From the IMG/VR virus record IMGVR_UViG_3300043099_000999, positions 1 through 53,609 of that record: 53,609 nt of DNA. One strand, 5' to 3'. The notes under the pieces were generated by a model. That model had not been told where the DNA came from. It ran no database searches and saw only the letters and a program-made list of their open reading frames with translations. This stretch comes from a virus. Each line of letters starts with the position of its first letter. Positions within the stretch are counted from its first letter, which is position 1. Made by a program: the position numbers and the translations under genes. This document shows positions 34,035 to 42,677 of this stretch, piece after piece.

Positions 34035-36161
34035 TCACGCATCAAGCTCGACTGCCGACTCAAACAAATGAGATAGGCTAGTCTCGTGGGTTACTAACAG
34101 ACATTGTAACCCACGCGCAGTTGAAAGATCTCGAAGTTTCTCGAGAACCGGCGCTAGCGCTTTAATACGCTGTTGATCTAAATACGCCGTAGGCTCGTCA
34201 AGCGCCAGTAAGCCGATTTCCTCAGCGAACAATGCGTTAACAGCTACGCGAAACGCTAAAGCTAATACAGTTTTTTGCCCATATGATAGCCGCTTTGCTG
34301 GCTGTTTCCGGCCGTCAAAGAATTCGGCGACAAATGTTGGCGAGTCGTCGTCGGCTGCTTTAACAAAGAAATCAACGCCAAATATCTGCAGTAGTTCATT
34401 AATAGCTGTTTCTAGCTTTTGTAGATTTCGTGTTGCGACTATGCGCGGAGCCGATTTCAACGCCTCTTTCGCTGTAGCTGCAATCGCTGTCCAATCACGC
34501 AGTTTTTCAGCTTTCTGCTCATTTGCTTGAATATCCGCGATTTTTGTGCAGAGCTGCTCTCGCGCAAATTTCAACTGTGTTCTCGCGTTTTCCTTTTGCT
34601 GCCGCTGATTGCACTGCGTTCTCAGCTCAGTCAACAAGCTTTCGGCGATATCTGCGTCGACGGCTGTAACGTTTAAACCAGCCAAATCGTCAAGAATTTT
34701 TTGCTTGTTGTCTGTTAGCGCGTTAATAGTGCTGGTTACGCCTGCTAGTTTTTCACGTGTTCGCTGCGCGAGCGGTTCTAGTTCAGCCTGCGCATTCTGT
34801 AAGCTTTCGTGATTGCTTATCAGTTTTAGCAACTCGTCTTCGCTGAGCTCGGGCGCAGATATGTCGCTGAACGATTTAAGAGACTCGGCCAGCTGCGCCT
34901 GCTCTGTAAGTAATTTTTGCTGCTCTGCTTGCCATACCGTTTTCCGTGAAATCCGGGAAATGCCGCGCGTCATTTCTTTTCTGGCAGCTTCCATGACGTC
35001 GCGTAAAATTGGTAGGCTAGTCTGCACCCGCTCCATTTCAGTCGTTAAATCCGAAATAGGTGTGTTGCACGTAGGGCAAGCCGCAGCTTTGTGTTCAATA
35101 AACGTCCGCGTAAACTCTTCTGCTTTTTGCAGATTTAGTTCGGCTTCTTTAACCGCGGCTATCAGCTCTACGCGTTGTTCTTCAGTAGGCGCTTCTGGTT
35201 CTGGATTGTCTGACAGCCACTTGTCAATCTCAGCAATCCGATCTTTTGATGCCTTACGCGTAGCAGCAATTTGCCGATATGTCGCCAAGTGGTTTAACGC
35301 AGTTCTGGCATGGGTATGCGCGTCTGCGTTTCCGGAAATAGCGTCTTTAAGTGCATTGATGTCGCTGGCGTACTGTTCGCAGGCGTCAGCCAGTTGCGCT
35401 TTCTGCTTCAAATTTTCCGCTAGATTTTGTTCCATCACAGCAAGCCCGCGACTAAGCTCTTGCCGCTTATGCCAATCGCTTGCAATTTTCTGCTGAGCTA
35501 ATTGCGTACTTAGCACCTGCTCCACGGTCGGCAACTGATTTATCTCTGTTGTTAACTCAGCTAACTGCTTGTCCGTATCGGGCAAGGCGGTAGCCAATTG
35601 CGCAGACGTTTCAATAATTTCAGGAATAACTAGCTTGTTAAGCTGTTTGCTCAGAAGCTCGCTGCATTTTTCCGCGGTAGCTGTGCCGAACAGTTTCTGG
35701 AAAAATTTGTCAACCTCTGTGGCGCCGTCTTCGATAAATGCGAATATCTCATTTTGCGCAACAAGCACAAACCGAGAAAGAAACTTGCTGTCAATTCCAA
35801 GCAGCTTTTCAATTTGCGCTGTAACCGCTTTATCGCCACGGGCAACCTCTGTCCCGTCTACAAGCAACGTCGCCGGCTCTTTTTCGGGGAGCAGGTGCCG
35901 CGTTACTACAACGAGATGCCCGGCGTGCTCAAACTCCAAGCTAGCGTGCGCGGGTTCGCCCTCAGCGGATAGCTGCGATACATTCTCCGCTTTTACGCCG
36001 GCATTTGGATTTTCGCCGGTTAGCAGCCAGCAAATTGCACCCAACAGATTTGATTTACCAGAACCAATGCGGCCGATAATAGCAACAAGACCGCGTGTGA
36101 ATGAACACACGCGGTGCTTGTGCTGGCACCAGTTTCGAACCTCGAGCCTAAGCAACTGCAT
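34035..36161 (-). CDS. SbcC/gp46-type SMC-like ATPase
   Basis: This 708-residue protein has the Rad50/SbcC layout. Walker A 'IGRIGSGKSNLL' lies at residues 29-40. Long coiled-coil segments flank a zinc hook, with 'CPTC' near residue 365. The ABC signature-like 'LSYGQKTVLALAF' (near 623) and Walker B 'LLALDEPTAYLDQQ' (near 653) close the ATPase. With the SbcD-like nuclease just upstream (13-nt overlap) it would form the SbcCD/gp46-gp47 complex that resects and trims DNA ends for recombination. The ribosome site AGGAG lies seven bases upstream of the ATG. Confidence 0.93.
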   Translation of the reverse strand: MQLLRLEVRNWCQHKHRVCSFTRGLVAIIGRIGSGKSNLLGAICWLLTGENPNAGVKAENVSQLSAEGEPAHASLEFEHAGHLVVVTRHLLPEKEPATLLVDGTEVARGDKAVTAQIEKLLGIDSKFLSRFVLVAQNEIFAFIEDGATEVDKFFQKLFGTATAEKCSELLSKQLNKLVIPEIIETSAQLATALPDTDKQLAELTTEINQLPTVEQVLSTQLAQQKIASDWHKRQELSRGLAVMEQNLAENLKQKAQLADACEQYASDINALKDAISGNADAHTHARTALNHLATYRQIAATRKASKDRIAEIDKWLSDNPEPEAPTEEQRVELIAAVKEAELNLQKAEEFTRTFIEHKAAACPTCNTPISDLTTEMERVQTSLPILRDVMEAARKEMTRGISRISRKTVWQAEQQKLLTEQAQLAESLKSFSDISAPELSEDELLKLISNHESLQNAQAELEPLAQRTREKLAGVTSTINALTDNKQKILDDLAGLNVTAVDADIAESLLTELRTQCNQRQQKENARTQLKFAREQLCTKIADIQANEQKAEKLRDWTAIAATAKEALKSAPRIVATRNLQKLETAINELLQIFGVDFFVKAADDDSPTFVAEFFDGRKQPAKRLSYGQKTVLALAFRVAVNALFAEEIGLLALDEPTAYLDQQRIKALAPVLEKLRDLSTARGLQCLLVTHETSLSHLFESAVELDA

Positions 36162-37263
36162 CTATCTGCTCCTGTTGAAATTTAGCGAATTGCTGATCCA
36201 GCTCAGTCGTGGCGTTCTCTGCCTGTAAAAGAGCTGTAGCCAGCTTCAACGCCTCTGGCTGCGATTTGAGCAACTCGCCAACAACCGTCATCAGATCATT
36301 GCGCGCGACTGCGCGATTTGTCTCTGTTTCTCCACGCGATTTGTCAACGATTGCGTCGCAAAACAAATGCGCGGAATCGCCAACTGCGGTAGAAATTCGC
36401 AGAAAGGCATCGGGCAGCTTCTTGTCGAACTTAACCCGTACAAGCGGCTTGGCTACCGGTTCCGGCGACTCTTTTACAAGCTCTGCAATAGCGTTAGTCA
36501 GCGCGCCAGCGCAAAGCGTGTCCAGTGTTTCCGGATCTTTGACCGTGTAGTTCACAAACCGGCGTGTTTTTAACTGCCGATTATCGCAATAGAATTCGCC
36601 GTTCTCTTGGCGGCTAATCGCGAAAAAATACTTGTCGTCGGCTTCGCTAATGTCTTGCATGCACGTAGAACCCGGCGACAGCATCGTAATCGGGCGATTT
36701 TGCGCATTTACACTAGTCGCAGTCTCAGTTACATGGAAGTCGCCGGCTAGGACGATTTTCGCATGATGCACGTCGGTAAGCGCGCACTCGGGCCGGCCGA
36801 CGTTTTTCATGAAATCATGCCACACCTGATGCGTGATCAGAATGTCCGTTTCAATCGGTACGGCACTCAGTGCTTTCTGAATATCGCCTTTGGGTAACCA
36901 ATCTAATCCGTAAACAAAAGCGCCGTTAATGTTAATCAACTGCTCGTGCATATGGTTCGGCCAAGAATGCACCGACAGCCAGGGCGCATTTCGATCGTAC
37001 TCATGATTGCCCTGGATATAGAACACAGGGACAGTCGCTGCTTCCATCCTTGACATTTGCCGGCACAACATCGAGATGGGCCGGGCCGCGTTCGTTTTCT
37101 TTTCGAGCACATCGCCGCCGAGTATGAGCGGCAAACGCTGCTCAATGCAGTAATCAACAATTTGCTCGAAGCTGTAGTACGCGTCGCCGTAGATCCCGGG
37201 GCGAGTTGTCCATGCGCCGTCAGCAAGATGTGTGTCAGCGCAGAAAACAAAAAGAGGCGTCAT
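36148..37263 (-). CDS. SbcD/gp47-type DNA nuclease
   Basis: It is the nuclease of the end-resection complex. Calcineurin-like metallophosphoesterase motifs run in order: 'FCADTHLADG' near residue 8, 'LGGDVLEKKTN' near 48, 'IQGNHEYDRN' near 85, 'LITHQVWH' near 145 and 'AGDFHV' near 178. They supply the D-x-H, GD, GNH and H residues. An extra C-terminal helical part fits the SbcC-binding end. I chose ATG 37261-37263, the second of two consecutive start codons. It partners the SbcC gene just downstream. Confidence 0.92.
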   Translation of the reverse strand: MTPLFVFCADTHLADGAWTTRPGIYGDAYYSFEQIVDYCIEQRLPLILGGDVLEKKTNAARPISMLCRQMSRMEAATVPVFYIQGNHEYDRNAPWLSVHSWPNHMHEQLININGAFVYGLDWLPKGDIQKALSAVPIETDILITHQVWHDFMKNVGRPECALTDVHHAKIVLAGDFHVTETATSVNAQNRPITMLSPGSTCMQDISEADDKYFFAISRQENGEFYCDNRQLKTRRFVNYTVKDPETLDTLCAGALTNAIAELVKESPEPVAKPLVRVKFDKKLPDAFLRISTAVGDSAHLFCDAIVDKSRGETETNRAVARNDLMTVVGELLKSQPEALKLATALLQAENATTELDQQFAKFQQEQIDAVA

Positions 37264-37275
37264 CAAACTTGATCC

Positions 37276-37902
37276 CTACTGCGAGTAGAAATAATCGTCA
37301 TCTTCGTCTTCTTCATATTCGTCGTATTCTTCCCAGTCGTTCTCTTCCGCATCATAAAACGTGTAATGCGCGTTGCCGTTCTTAATGTTCTTGGGAAGAA
37401 TTGAAAACAGGTTGATCAGTGCCGTAATAATCGTCGTTTGCGGATTTGCCGCGTCTTCGGCTTGCTTCTGCAAATAGACGTCATTGAGCGACTTGATAAC
37501 CTGTTGCCACTGTGACGGATGGCCGCTACTCCACCCGTCGTGCGCCGGCGTGTTTTTATCTACTAGTAACGCATTTTTGGTGCTGGCGTCGATCAACTTG
37601 AAAAATGACTGCGTAAACACATACGCAATTTGTTTGTGCGACACTTCGTCTTTGTACTTCTCTGCCAATTTTTTGCTCACAGTGCCGCACGCTTCTATCT
37701 TGTTACAGTACTCGGTTTGCATTTTTTGCAGTTTTTTTGCCAGTATGGCGGCGTCAACTACGTTAGTAATGCCAAGATTTGCAGGATCTGTTAGCTGATT
37801 TAGCCGCAAGATAAGGTAATAGTCATTTTTCACAGTGGCGCAATACAGCTTGATAAAACTGTACTCGTCATCTGACATCTTGCTGGAATCAAAATGTTGC
37901 AT
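37276..37902 (-). CDS. Unknown protein, acidic C-terminus
   Basis: This 208-residue protein is helical ('IKLYCATVKNDYYLILRLNQ', 'AILAKKLQKMQTEYCNKIEA') with a very acidic, Tyr-rich tail ('YDEYEEDEDDDYFYSQ'). The tail is likely disordered and could mimic DNA or contact a basic partner. No family is recognised. It precedes the SbcD-like gene by 12 nt. Confidence 0.6.
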   Translation of the reverse strand: MQHFDSSKMSDDEYSFIKLYCATVKNDYYLILRLNQLTDPANLGITNVVDAAILAKKLQKMQTEYCNKIEACGTVSKKLAEKYKDEVSHKQIAYVFTQSFFKLIDASTKNALLVDKNTPAHDGWSSGHPSQWQQVIKSLNDVYLQKQAEDAANPQTTIITALINLFSILPKNIKNGNAHYTFYDAEENDWEEYDEYEEDEDDDYFYSQ

Positions 37903-37938
37903 ATACGCGCAACTCCATTTGCTAACTAACGCTGCGGC

Positions 37939-38142
37939 TTAACGCTTTTTTTTGACGGTTTTCTTGCGGCTTTTGGCTAGCTTTACTGGCTTTGGAAAAT
38001 CTTCATAGGCGTCGTAGCCCTCGATTATCGCTACGGGGGCGTTGTACTCTGCGCAATCACGATCGCAGTGCGCAGCAAAGTTTCTAACAAATGCGCCAAC
38101 ATCGAACCCGTCCTCGAGCTTAACTCTGATGTTCAAGTGCAT
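37939..38142 (-). CDS. Unknown small protein with basic C-terminus
   Basis: This 67-residue protein starts with ATG after GGAGG at six bases. It has a small alpha/beta body ('IRVKLEDGFDVGAFVRNFAA') and a strongly basic tail (SRKKTVKKKR). It could bind nucleic acid. No family is recognised. Confidence 0.6.
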   Translation of the reverse strand: MHLNIRVKLEDGFDVGAFVRNFAAHCDRDCAEYNAPVAIIEGYDAYEDFPKPVKLAKSRKKTVKKKR

Positions 38143-38190
38143 AACGCACCTCCATAGTTACGCAAAACAAAACTACGTTCACGACGCTGT

Positions 38191-38628
38191 TTAAAACTCT
38201 ACGTCCACTTCCGGAAACAATTTCTGCAGTTTTTTGACAAAAGCAGTCAATTCGTTAACGTCCGCAAGACATTTATCATCAAGCGGGTTGTCTTTTAAAC
38301 CATCTACGTGATACCAAATACGCTCGGCAACCGCTTGTACCACATCTTTTGCCAAAGCTCGCGGAACCGGAACCATTACAACGTCAGTAGCCGGCGGCGA
38401 TGAAGAACTAGCAGGTATCGCCCACAAATCGTCCTCTTCTGGTGGCATATCATTATCCTCCTCTAAGTCATCGCGGTCCGTGTCGCATATGTAGCAAACC
38501 CAAAATGTGTTGTGATCCAGCGTAATTTCTTCTCGTTCGGCACCGCACGCAGGGCAAATGCTTTCCAACCTGTACTCTTCGTCCGCTTTTGCCATTTCTT
38601 CTTCTAACTGTCGTTTTGCGCCACCCAT
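38191..38628 (-). CDS. Unknown protein with zinc-ribbon-like core
   Basis: This 145-residue protein is acidic. Two cysteine pairs, 'CPACGAEREE' and 'CYICDTDRDD' (residues ~25-50), form a zinc-ribbon-like unit. The middle is strongly acidic and Pro-rich ('EEDNDMPPEEDDLW'). The C-terminus is helical. It follows the tRNA gene directly, with AAAGGAG before the ATG. Confidence 0.65.
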   Translation of the reverse strand: MGGAKRQLEEEMAKADEEYRLESICPACGAEREEITLDHNTFWVCYICDTDRDDLEEDNDMPPEEDDLWAIPASSSSPPATDVVMVPVPRALAKDVVQAVAERIWYHVDGLKDNPLDDKCLADVNELTAFVKKLQKLFPEVDVEF

Positions 38629-38665
38629 ATTTGAACTCCTTTCGTAAAAACGAGACGCTACATCA

Positions 38666-38736
38666 ATGCCCGACTAGGATTCGAACCTAGACAAAGAGAA
38701 CCAAAATCTCTTGTGCTACCGTTACACCATCGGGCA
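38666..38736 (-). tRNA. tRNA-Gln (anticodon UUG)
   Basis: Read on the minus strand, a full cloverleaf is visible: acceptor TGCCCGA/TCGGGCA, D-arm with AACGGTAGC, anticodon stem AGAGA/TCTCT with a 7-nt loop TTTTGGT (anticodon TTG), and T-arm CTAGG-TTCGAAT-CCTAG. It is 71 nt with a discriminator T and lacks an encoded CCA. It would read CAA glutamine codons. It is the only tRNA gene found. Confidence 0.93.
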
Positions 38737-38896
38737 ACCGCGCTGCAACATCCAGTTGCTACGGCATCTGACACCACTGAGTAGAAAGTTTCCGCAGTGT
38801 GTCAGCATCTGTCGTTTTAGCCCACGAACAGCTCGGGCGCCGGGTTGTCGACCATGCTGGCGGGCAATGAACTCCGCCTTCGACAACGTGCCTGGT
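38737..38896 (-). ncRNA. Hairpin-rich non-coding stretch, candidate structured RNA
   Basis: No convincing gene is seen in these 160 nt. Nested and serial hairpins are seen: 844-851 pairs with 880-887 (8 bp), enclosing 859-863/874-878 (5 bp; all positions 38xxx); 768-774/799-805 plus 776-779/795-798 (11 bp with one bulge); and 745-749/755-759 (5 bp). It lies between the exonuclease gene and the tRNA, so it could be a structured RNA, a processing signal or a spacer. Expression and function are not shown. Confidence 0.4.
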
Positions 38897-39463
38897 CTAG
38901 CAGAGCGCCGGCTCGCCCTTCGAAATCGCCACGAATTTCTTCGCTAACTCGACAGTTGCGAGAACGTCGGCCATCGCATTGTGCGCATCTCCAGTCTCGA
39001 TTTTAAACAGCTGCCGCAAAGCTACGAGGCTGCAAAAATTCGGGATGGTGTTTGAGATAGTGTAGAACCGCGCCACAGACGCTGTGTCGAGTTCTGGGTA
39101 TGTGCAGTAGTTTTTCCACATCGCTTCTGGAAGCAACTGAGTCCAAATGAAATCAAGGTCAAACTTGATGTTGTGACCGACAGGGATGAGCTTTTTATTG
39201 CCAGAGATTTCCATGCCGTCGCGTAAAAATTGCTCAAGCTCTTCCGACGCAAGCTGCGGCGACATAGACGTAGCCGCGTGTTCTGCCAGATTGATTTTGT
39301 TCACCCGCATCGCGCCCGGGCTCACAATGTATACGGGCGGTTTGACACCAAAACAGGTTTTGCGCAGCACATTAAACTGATCGTCCGCAATAGCCGCGGC
39401 GACTGTCAGCAAACTGTAGTCTGCTGTTAGCCCTCCCGTCTCAGTATCTACAAACACGAACAT
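38897..39463 (-). CDS. DnaQ-like DEDDh 3'-5' exonuclease
   Basis: This 188-residue protein carries the exonuclease motifs in order: 'FVFVDTETGGLT' (Asp6, Glu8), 'GHNIKFDLDFIW' (near residue 100), and 'HNAMADVLATVEL' (near residue 162, the H-x4-D of the DEDDh group). It resembles the proofreading subunit family. It may proofread or digest RNA or host DNA. The polymerase has its own exonuclease, so a separate role is likely. A GGAGG lies 4 bases before the ATG. Confidence 0.87.
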   Translation of the reverse strand: MFVFVDTETGGLTADYSLLTVAAAIADDQFNVLRKTCFGVKPPVYIVSPGAMRVNKINLAEHAATSMSPQLASEELEQFLRDGMEISGNKKLIPVGHNIKFDLDFIWTQLLPEAMWKNYCTYPELDTASVARFYTISNTIPNFCSLVALRQLFKIETGDAHNAMADVLATVELAKKFVAISKGEPALC

Positions 39464-39477
39464 ACCGCCTCCGTTCG

Positions 39478-39783
39478 TTACGCTCCAGCTTGCTTGCGCT
39501 CGTGCTCATCAAGGGCAAACTGCGCTAATGCTGGCAACAGATCGTGGCTGCACTGCGTGCCGCCAACGTGTTTGCCAATATGCCAAAGAATAGCGCAAAG
39601 CGAATCTTCCGGAAGCTCGCCGACACTGCAATTTGCGTCGTCTGAGTCTGTCTCTAAGTTGGCGATGTCAGCAAGGGTGACAAAATCCAACACAACGAGC
39701 ACATCCTGGTACTCTGCACAGACGGCTTTTAATGCAGCCGCAGCAAGCATAGCACGCTTTTTTGTGTCTTCGGACAGAGGCAT
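39478..39783 (-). CDS. Unknown small helical protein
   Basis: This 101-residue protein starts with ATG after AAGGAG. It is acidic and helical ('KRAMLAAAALKAVCAEYQDV', 'LCAILWHIGKHVGGTQCSHD'). No motif is recognised. Confidence 0.6.
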   Translation of the reverse strand: MPLSEDTKKRAMLAAAALKAVCAEYQDVLVVLDFVTLADIANLETDSDDANCSVGELPEDSLCAILWHIGKHVGGTQCSHDLLPALAQFALDEHERKQAGA

Positions 39784-39794
39784 GGCAATACTCC

Positions 39795-40022
39795 TTATGA
39801 TGTCAGTTCAACTTCTTGAAGGCTTACAATTTTTCCGCCTTTTGCGGTCAAAATAACTGCCGTGTCGCCTGACGTTGTCTTAGTTTTTTCTTTGGCAAAT
39901 ACGACGATCTCTTTAAATGTGCGTTTGCCAATAGCATTACCCAATTTTCGAATGAAAAAAGTTTCGAGCGTATCGGCCTCGATTTCAACAATCTGACAAT
40001 ATGTCTCTGCTTCTTTTGTCAT
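39795..40022 (-). CDS. Unknown small protein
   Basis: This 75-residue protein follows the heptose kinase/adenylyltransferase gene by 4 nt. It has a mixed alpha/beta sequence ('YCQIVEIEADTLETFFIRKL', 'GDTAVILTAKGGKIVSLQEV'). No known motif is visible. It may be translationally coupled to hldE. Confidence 0.55.
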   Translation of the reverse strand: MTKEAETYCQIVEIEADTLETFFIRKLGNAIGKRTFKEIVVFAKEKTKTTSGDTAVILTAKGGKIVSLQEVELTS

Positions 40023-40026
40023 AGCT

Positions 40027-41547
40027 TCATGCTTTCATTTTTGTAACTAGAGCAGTTGTGCTTGTGCCAGGCACCATCGGCACCAGAACAACGCGCCCAG
40101 GAACTTCTTGTTGCATCACGTCGTCAGCGCCAATAACTCTTCGGCCGGCGTACTCAGCGCCTTTTACAAGCACTGCGGGTTGCACGTCCCGAATTAGGTT
40201 GAGCAGCGTATTATGCCCGCTCGATGCGGCGTCGTCAAACACACAGACAGCCGCAACGCCGGCCAATGCCGCTACATTGCCGGCGCGTGTTTCTTGATCT
40301 TGAATAGGCCTATTTTTGCCTTTGTTTCTGCGTACGTTGTCGTCGGAATCTACGGCTACGAGTAATATGTCGCCTTCGGCACGCGCGCGCTGCAATAGCG
40401 TTCTGTGGCCTGTGTGCAAAAGATCAAAGCAACCGTTCGTAAATACGATGCGAAAGCCCGCCGCTCGGCGAATTTGCGCAAACCGCACAAACTCGCTTGG
40501 GGACAGCACTCGCCCGTCAATGCGCGAACAGCTGGCAACCTCTTTGAGCACCTGCCGCTCATTTACGGCTTTCGTGCTATTTGTGCGTACTCGTTGCCCT
40601 GCCGCTGAAAAACCGAAAGAGAGGACCAGCGGGATAGTGGTTGGTGTCAGAATACGGGGATTAAATTCCCCTAATTCCGAAAAACCCATAATAATACCGG
40701 CAAGAAAAACGTCGCCGGCACCTACACAATTTCCAGATGAATACGTTTTTGGCGCTTTTACAAACGCCGCGTCGCGCTGCTTAAAAACGTACCAGACGCC
40801 ATGAGATCCGGCTGTGACCAGCAAAAACGTGGTGCGCAGCTCTTTGGCTACGAATTCCAACTTCTGCTGAATGGTCTCGGCTATCGACGAGGACTCTGGC
40901 AGCAGATCTTTTGTAAAACCAAATTTGGCTGCAAACTCGTCAAGCTCCGTCATGTTTATTTTGACGAGATCGGCGCCGATGTACTCGCCGAGCGTTTGCG
41001 GCTTGGCGTCTACAAACACGGGCACGCCGCAAGCTTTTGCAGACGATACTATGCCGCCGCGGGTCGCCGCGGATATACAACCTTTGGCGTAATCGGACAC
41101 AACTACGCACTGGGCTGTTTTAATCTCTGAAATTATGGCATCAATTTGCAACGGCCCTTGAATAGCATTTAGTGGCTGTTCAGAGTCGTGCCGCATCAAA
41201 ATGTGCCCGTTGGCGTTTACATAACGAGTCTTAATCGGCGTGCAAAACATGCTCGTCCGATGCACGCGCGTAACGTCAATGTATTTAGCCAGCCTGTGCA
41301 GCGCTACTTGTGTTGGCACTTTGTCGTCGGTCATTGAAAACAGACAACCAGAAAATCCCAACCGGCCGACGGCGTCCATTAGCAAACCTGCGCCTCCCGG
41401 TCGGATCTGACAATCCCCCGGGAGGCTGCAGAGCGCCATTGCAGCGTGTTCAACGTTTCGATTTGCAGGTGTGACACGCCACCAAATATCAACAAGAAAG
41501 TCGCCTATTCCGACGATCTTTCCGCGATGTGCATTTTTTTGCGTCAT
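40027..41547 (-). CDS. hldE: Bifunctional ADP-heptose synthesis enzyme HldE (heptose kinase / adenylyltransferase)
   Basis: By family this enzyme first phosphorylates D-glycero-beta-D-manno-heptose 7-phosphate at C1, then (after a phosphatase) couples heptose 1-phosphate to AMP. The N-terminal half is a PfkB-family kinase: 'RPGGAGLLMDAVGRLGF' and 'VGAGDVFLAG' (catalytic Asp near residue 277), plus 'VDAKPQTLGEYIGADLVKIN' then 'MTELDEFAAKFG'. The C-terminal half is a nucleotidyltransferase: 'FTNGCFDLLHTGHRTLL' near residue 375 and 'PGTSTTALV' near 499. The start ATG overlaps the previous stop as ATGA. A phage HldD-type epimerase lies at 51621. Phosphatase GmhB and isomerase GmhA are not seen here, so the host would supply them. 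Confidence 0.92.
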   Translation of the reverse strand: MTQKNAHRGKIVGIGDFLVDIWWRVTPANRNVEHAAMALCSLPGDCQIRPGGAGLLMDAVGRLGFSGCLFSMTDDKVPTQVALHRLAKYIDVTRVHRTSMFCTPIKTRYVNANGHILMRHDSEQPLNAIQGPLQIDAIISEIKTAQCVVVSDYAKGCISAATRGGIVSSAKACGVPVFVDAKPQTLGEYIGADLVKINMTELDEFAAKFGFTKDLLPESSSIAETIQQKLEFVAKELRTTFLLVTAGSHGVWYVFKQRDAAFVKAPKTYSSGNCVGAGDVFLAGIIMGFSELGEFNPRILTPTTIPLVLSFGFSAAGQRVRTNSTKAVNERQVLKEVASCSRIDGRVLSPSEFVRFAQIRRAAGFRIVFTNGCFDLLHTGHRTLLQRARAEGDILLVAVDSDDNVRRNKGKNRPIQDQETRAGNVAALAGVAAVCVFDDAASSGHNTLLNLIRDVQPAVLVKGAEYAGRRVIGADDVMQQEVPGRVVLVPMVPGTSTTALVTKMKA

Positions 41548-42677
41548 ACAACAAGCAAAACGGTTGACTGCCCGTTCAAAGGAAACAAATAAACACCGCA
41601 CGCTGTAAATTCACGCGGCGTATCCAGCCGCATAAGAATTTTGCCGTCGCTGGGGCGCACTAATGTTGATGTAATGTACGGCCGAATGGCGGCGTGTTGG
41701 GCGGTAATTACCACGCGTAAATCCGTGTCGGCTACATCAATAATTTTCATTGCGCCTTCTGCCGTATCATGACTACCCCAACGAGCTTTGTCAATAACAT
41801 TCTCGCATGCCGCCAGCTCATCGAGTGTCGCCACGCAAAGGTACGGCGTCATAGTGAAATTGCCGAAATTTTTGTCTAACTTGTCGCTGATTTCTTGCGC
41901 ATTTTCTGGACTTACTTGTGACAGCAAAAACGGCATGAACAACTTAGCGCAAGCCAGCAAATACGGCGGAAGCTCGCTTGTGTCGTAATCTTTCGTCACG
42001 GCCAGCGTCAGCGACATGCTTGGAACGCACACGTACTCGCCCGTCTCGAGCAGCACGTGCGCTTTCTCATCGACCAGGTGCGCCAAACCCCACAGCTCCG
42101 GCCCAAAACCGCCGCCAAGCAGTTCGCCGCGATAGACAACGATTTCAAGCGGACTAAGGTCTACAGCGGCAACAGTGCCTGGCGTAAAAATCTTTAGCGT
42201 ATTAGCGCGATAATTCAGCTCCGGCGCCATTGCTGCCGTCGTTTTTGTCTGAACACTGTCTGCCACAATGCCGCGCAGAATGGACTCTTTTGCGTATTCC
42301 GGGTTTTCCTGCAAAAGCGCAATAAACGTAAACAAGCTTTCCAGCAAAACCGAATGCTTGTCTGCGTCTCTAACATTGTTCTCTGTGAATATGTTTGCGT
42401 ACGTTTGAGACGTTAGCGTCGTATTTATTGGAAAATCGACAGCGTTCCACTGTAACTGCCGCAGATCTTTAAAAACCTGCGCGAGCAAATCACACATGGT
42501 ATCGCGCGGCATACGCGATGCCGGCATAACGCGCTGCGCTAAAGCTATTATTGCCGCAGCTGCCATAAAGATATCACGCGAATCTGCAGACTTGTTTGCC
42601 GCGGAATACTCGCTCAAAAACTGATTTAACGTATCAACCGCTGATTTTTTCTGTTTGACCGCTGTTTGCGTAGCCAT
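41544..42677 (-). CDS. Unknown 377-residue protein
   Basis: This protein is not recognised. The N-terminal third is helical ('DIFMAAAAIIALAQRVMPAS'), then 'LSPLEIVVYRGELLGGGFGP' and a Leu-rich C-terminal part. It overlaps the HTH-fusion gene by 44 nt and hldE by an ATGA, so it is probably produced in step with them. AAGGGAG lies 6 bases before the ATG. No catalytic motif is visible. Confidence 0.6.
   Translation of the reverse strand: MATQTAVKQKKSAVDTLNQFLSEYSAANKSADSRDIFMAAAAIIALAQRVMPASRMPRDTMCDLLAQVFKDLRQLQWNAVDFPINTTLTSQTYANIFTENNVRDADKHSVLLESLFTFIALLQENPEYAKESILRGIVADSVQTKTTAAMAPELNYRANTLKIFTPGTVAAVDLSPLEIVVYRGELLGGGFGPELWGLAHLVDEKAHVLLETGEYVCVPSMSLTLAVTKDYDTSELPPYLLACAKLFMPFLLSQVSPENAQEISDKLDKNFGNFTMTPYLCVATLDELAACENVIDKARWGSHDTAEGAMKIIDVADTDLRVVITAQHAAIRPYITSTLVRPSDGKILMRLDTPREFTACGVYLFPLNGQSTVLLVV

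Noticed and set aside
34813-35496. Long plus-strand open frame (227 codons) inside the SbcC-like gene
   Set aside because: It is antisense to a conserved ATPase with coiled coil. The sequence is Ser/Ala/Cys-rich, as expected of a shadow of that codon use, and there is no ribosome site.
38741-38890. A second, degenerate tRNA in the hairpin-rich stretch
   Set aside because: No acceptor pairing, TTCGA-type T-loop or recognisable anticodon arm can be assembled there, so it is listed as a structured RNA candidate instead.
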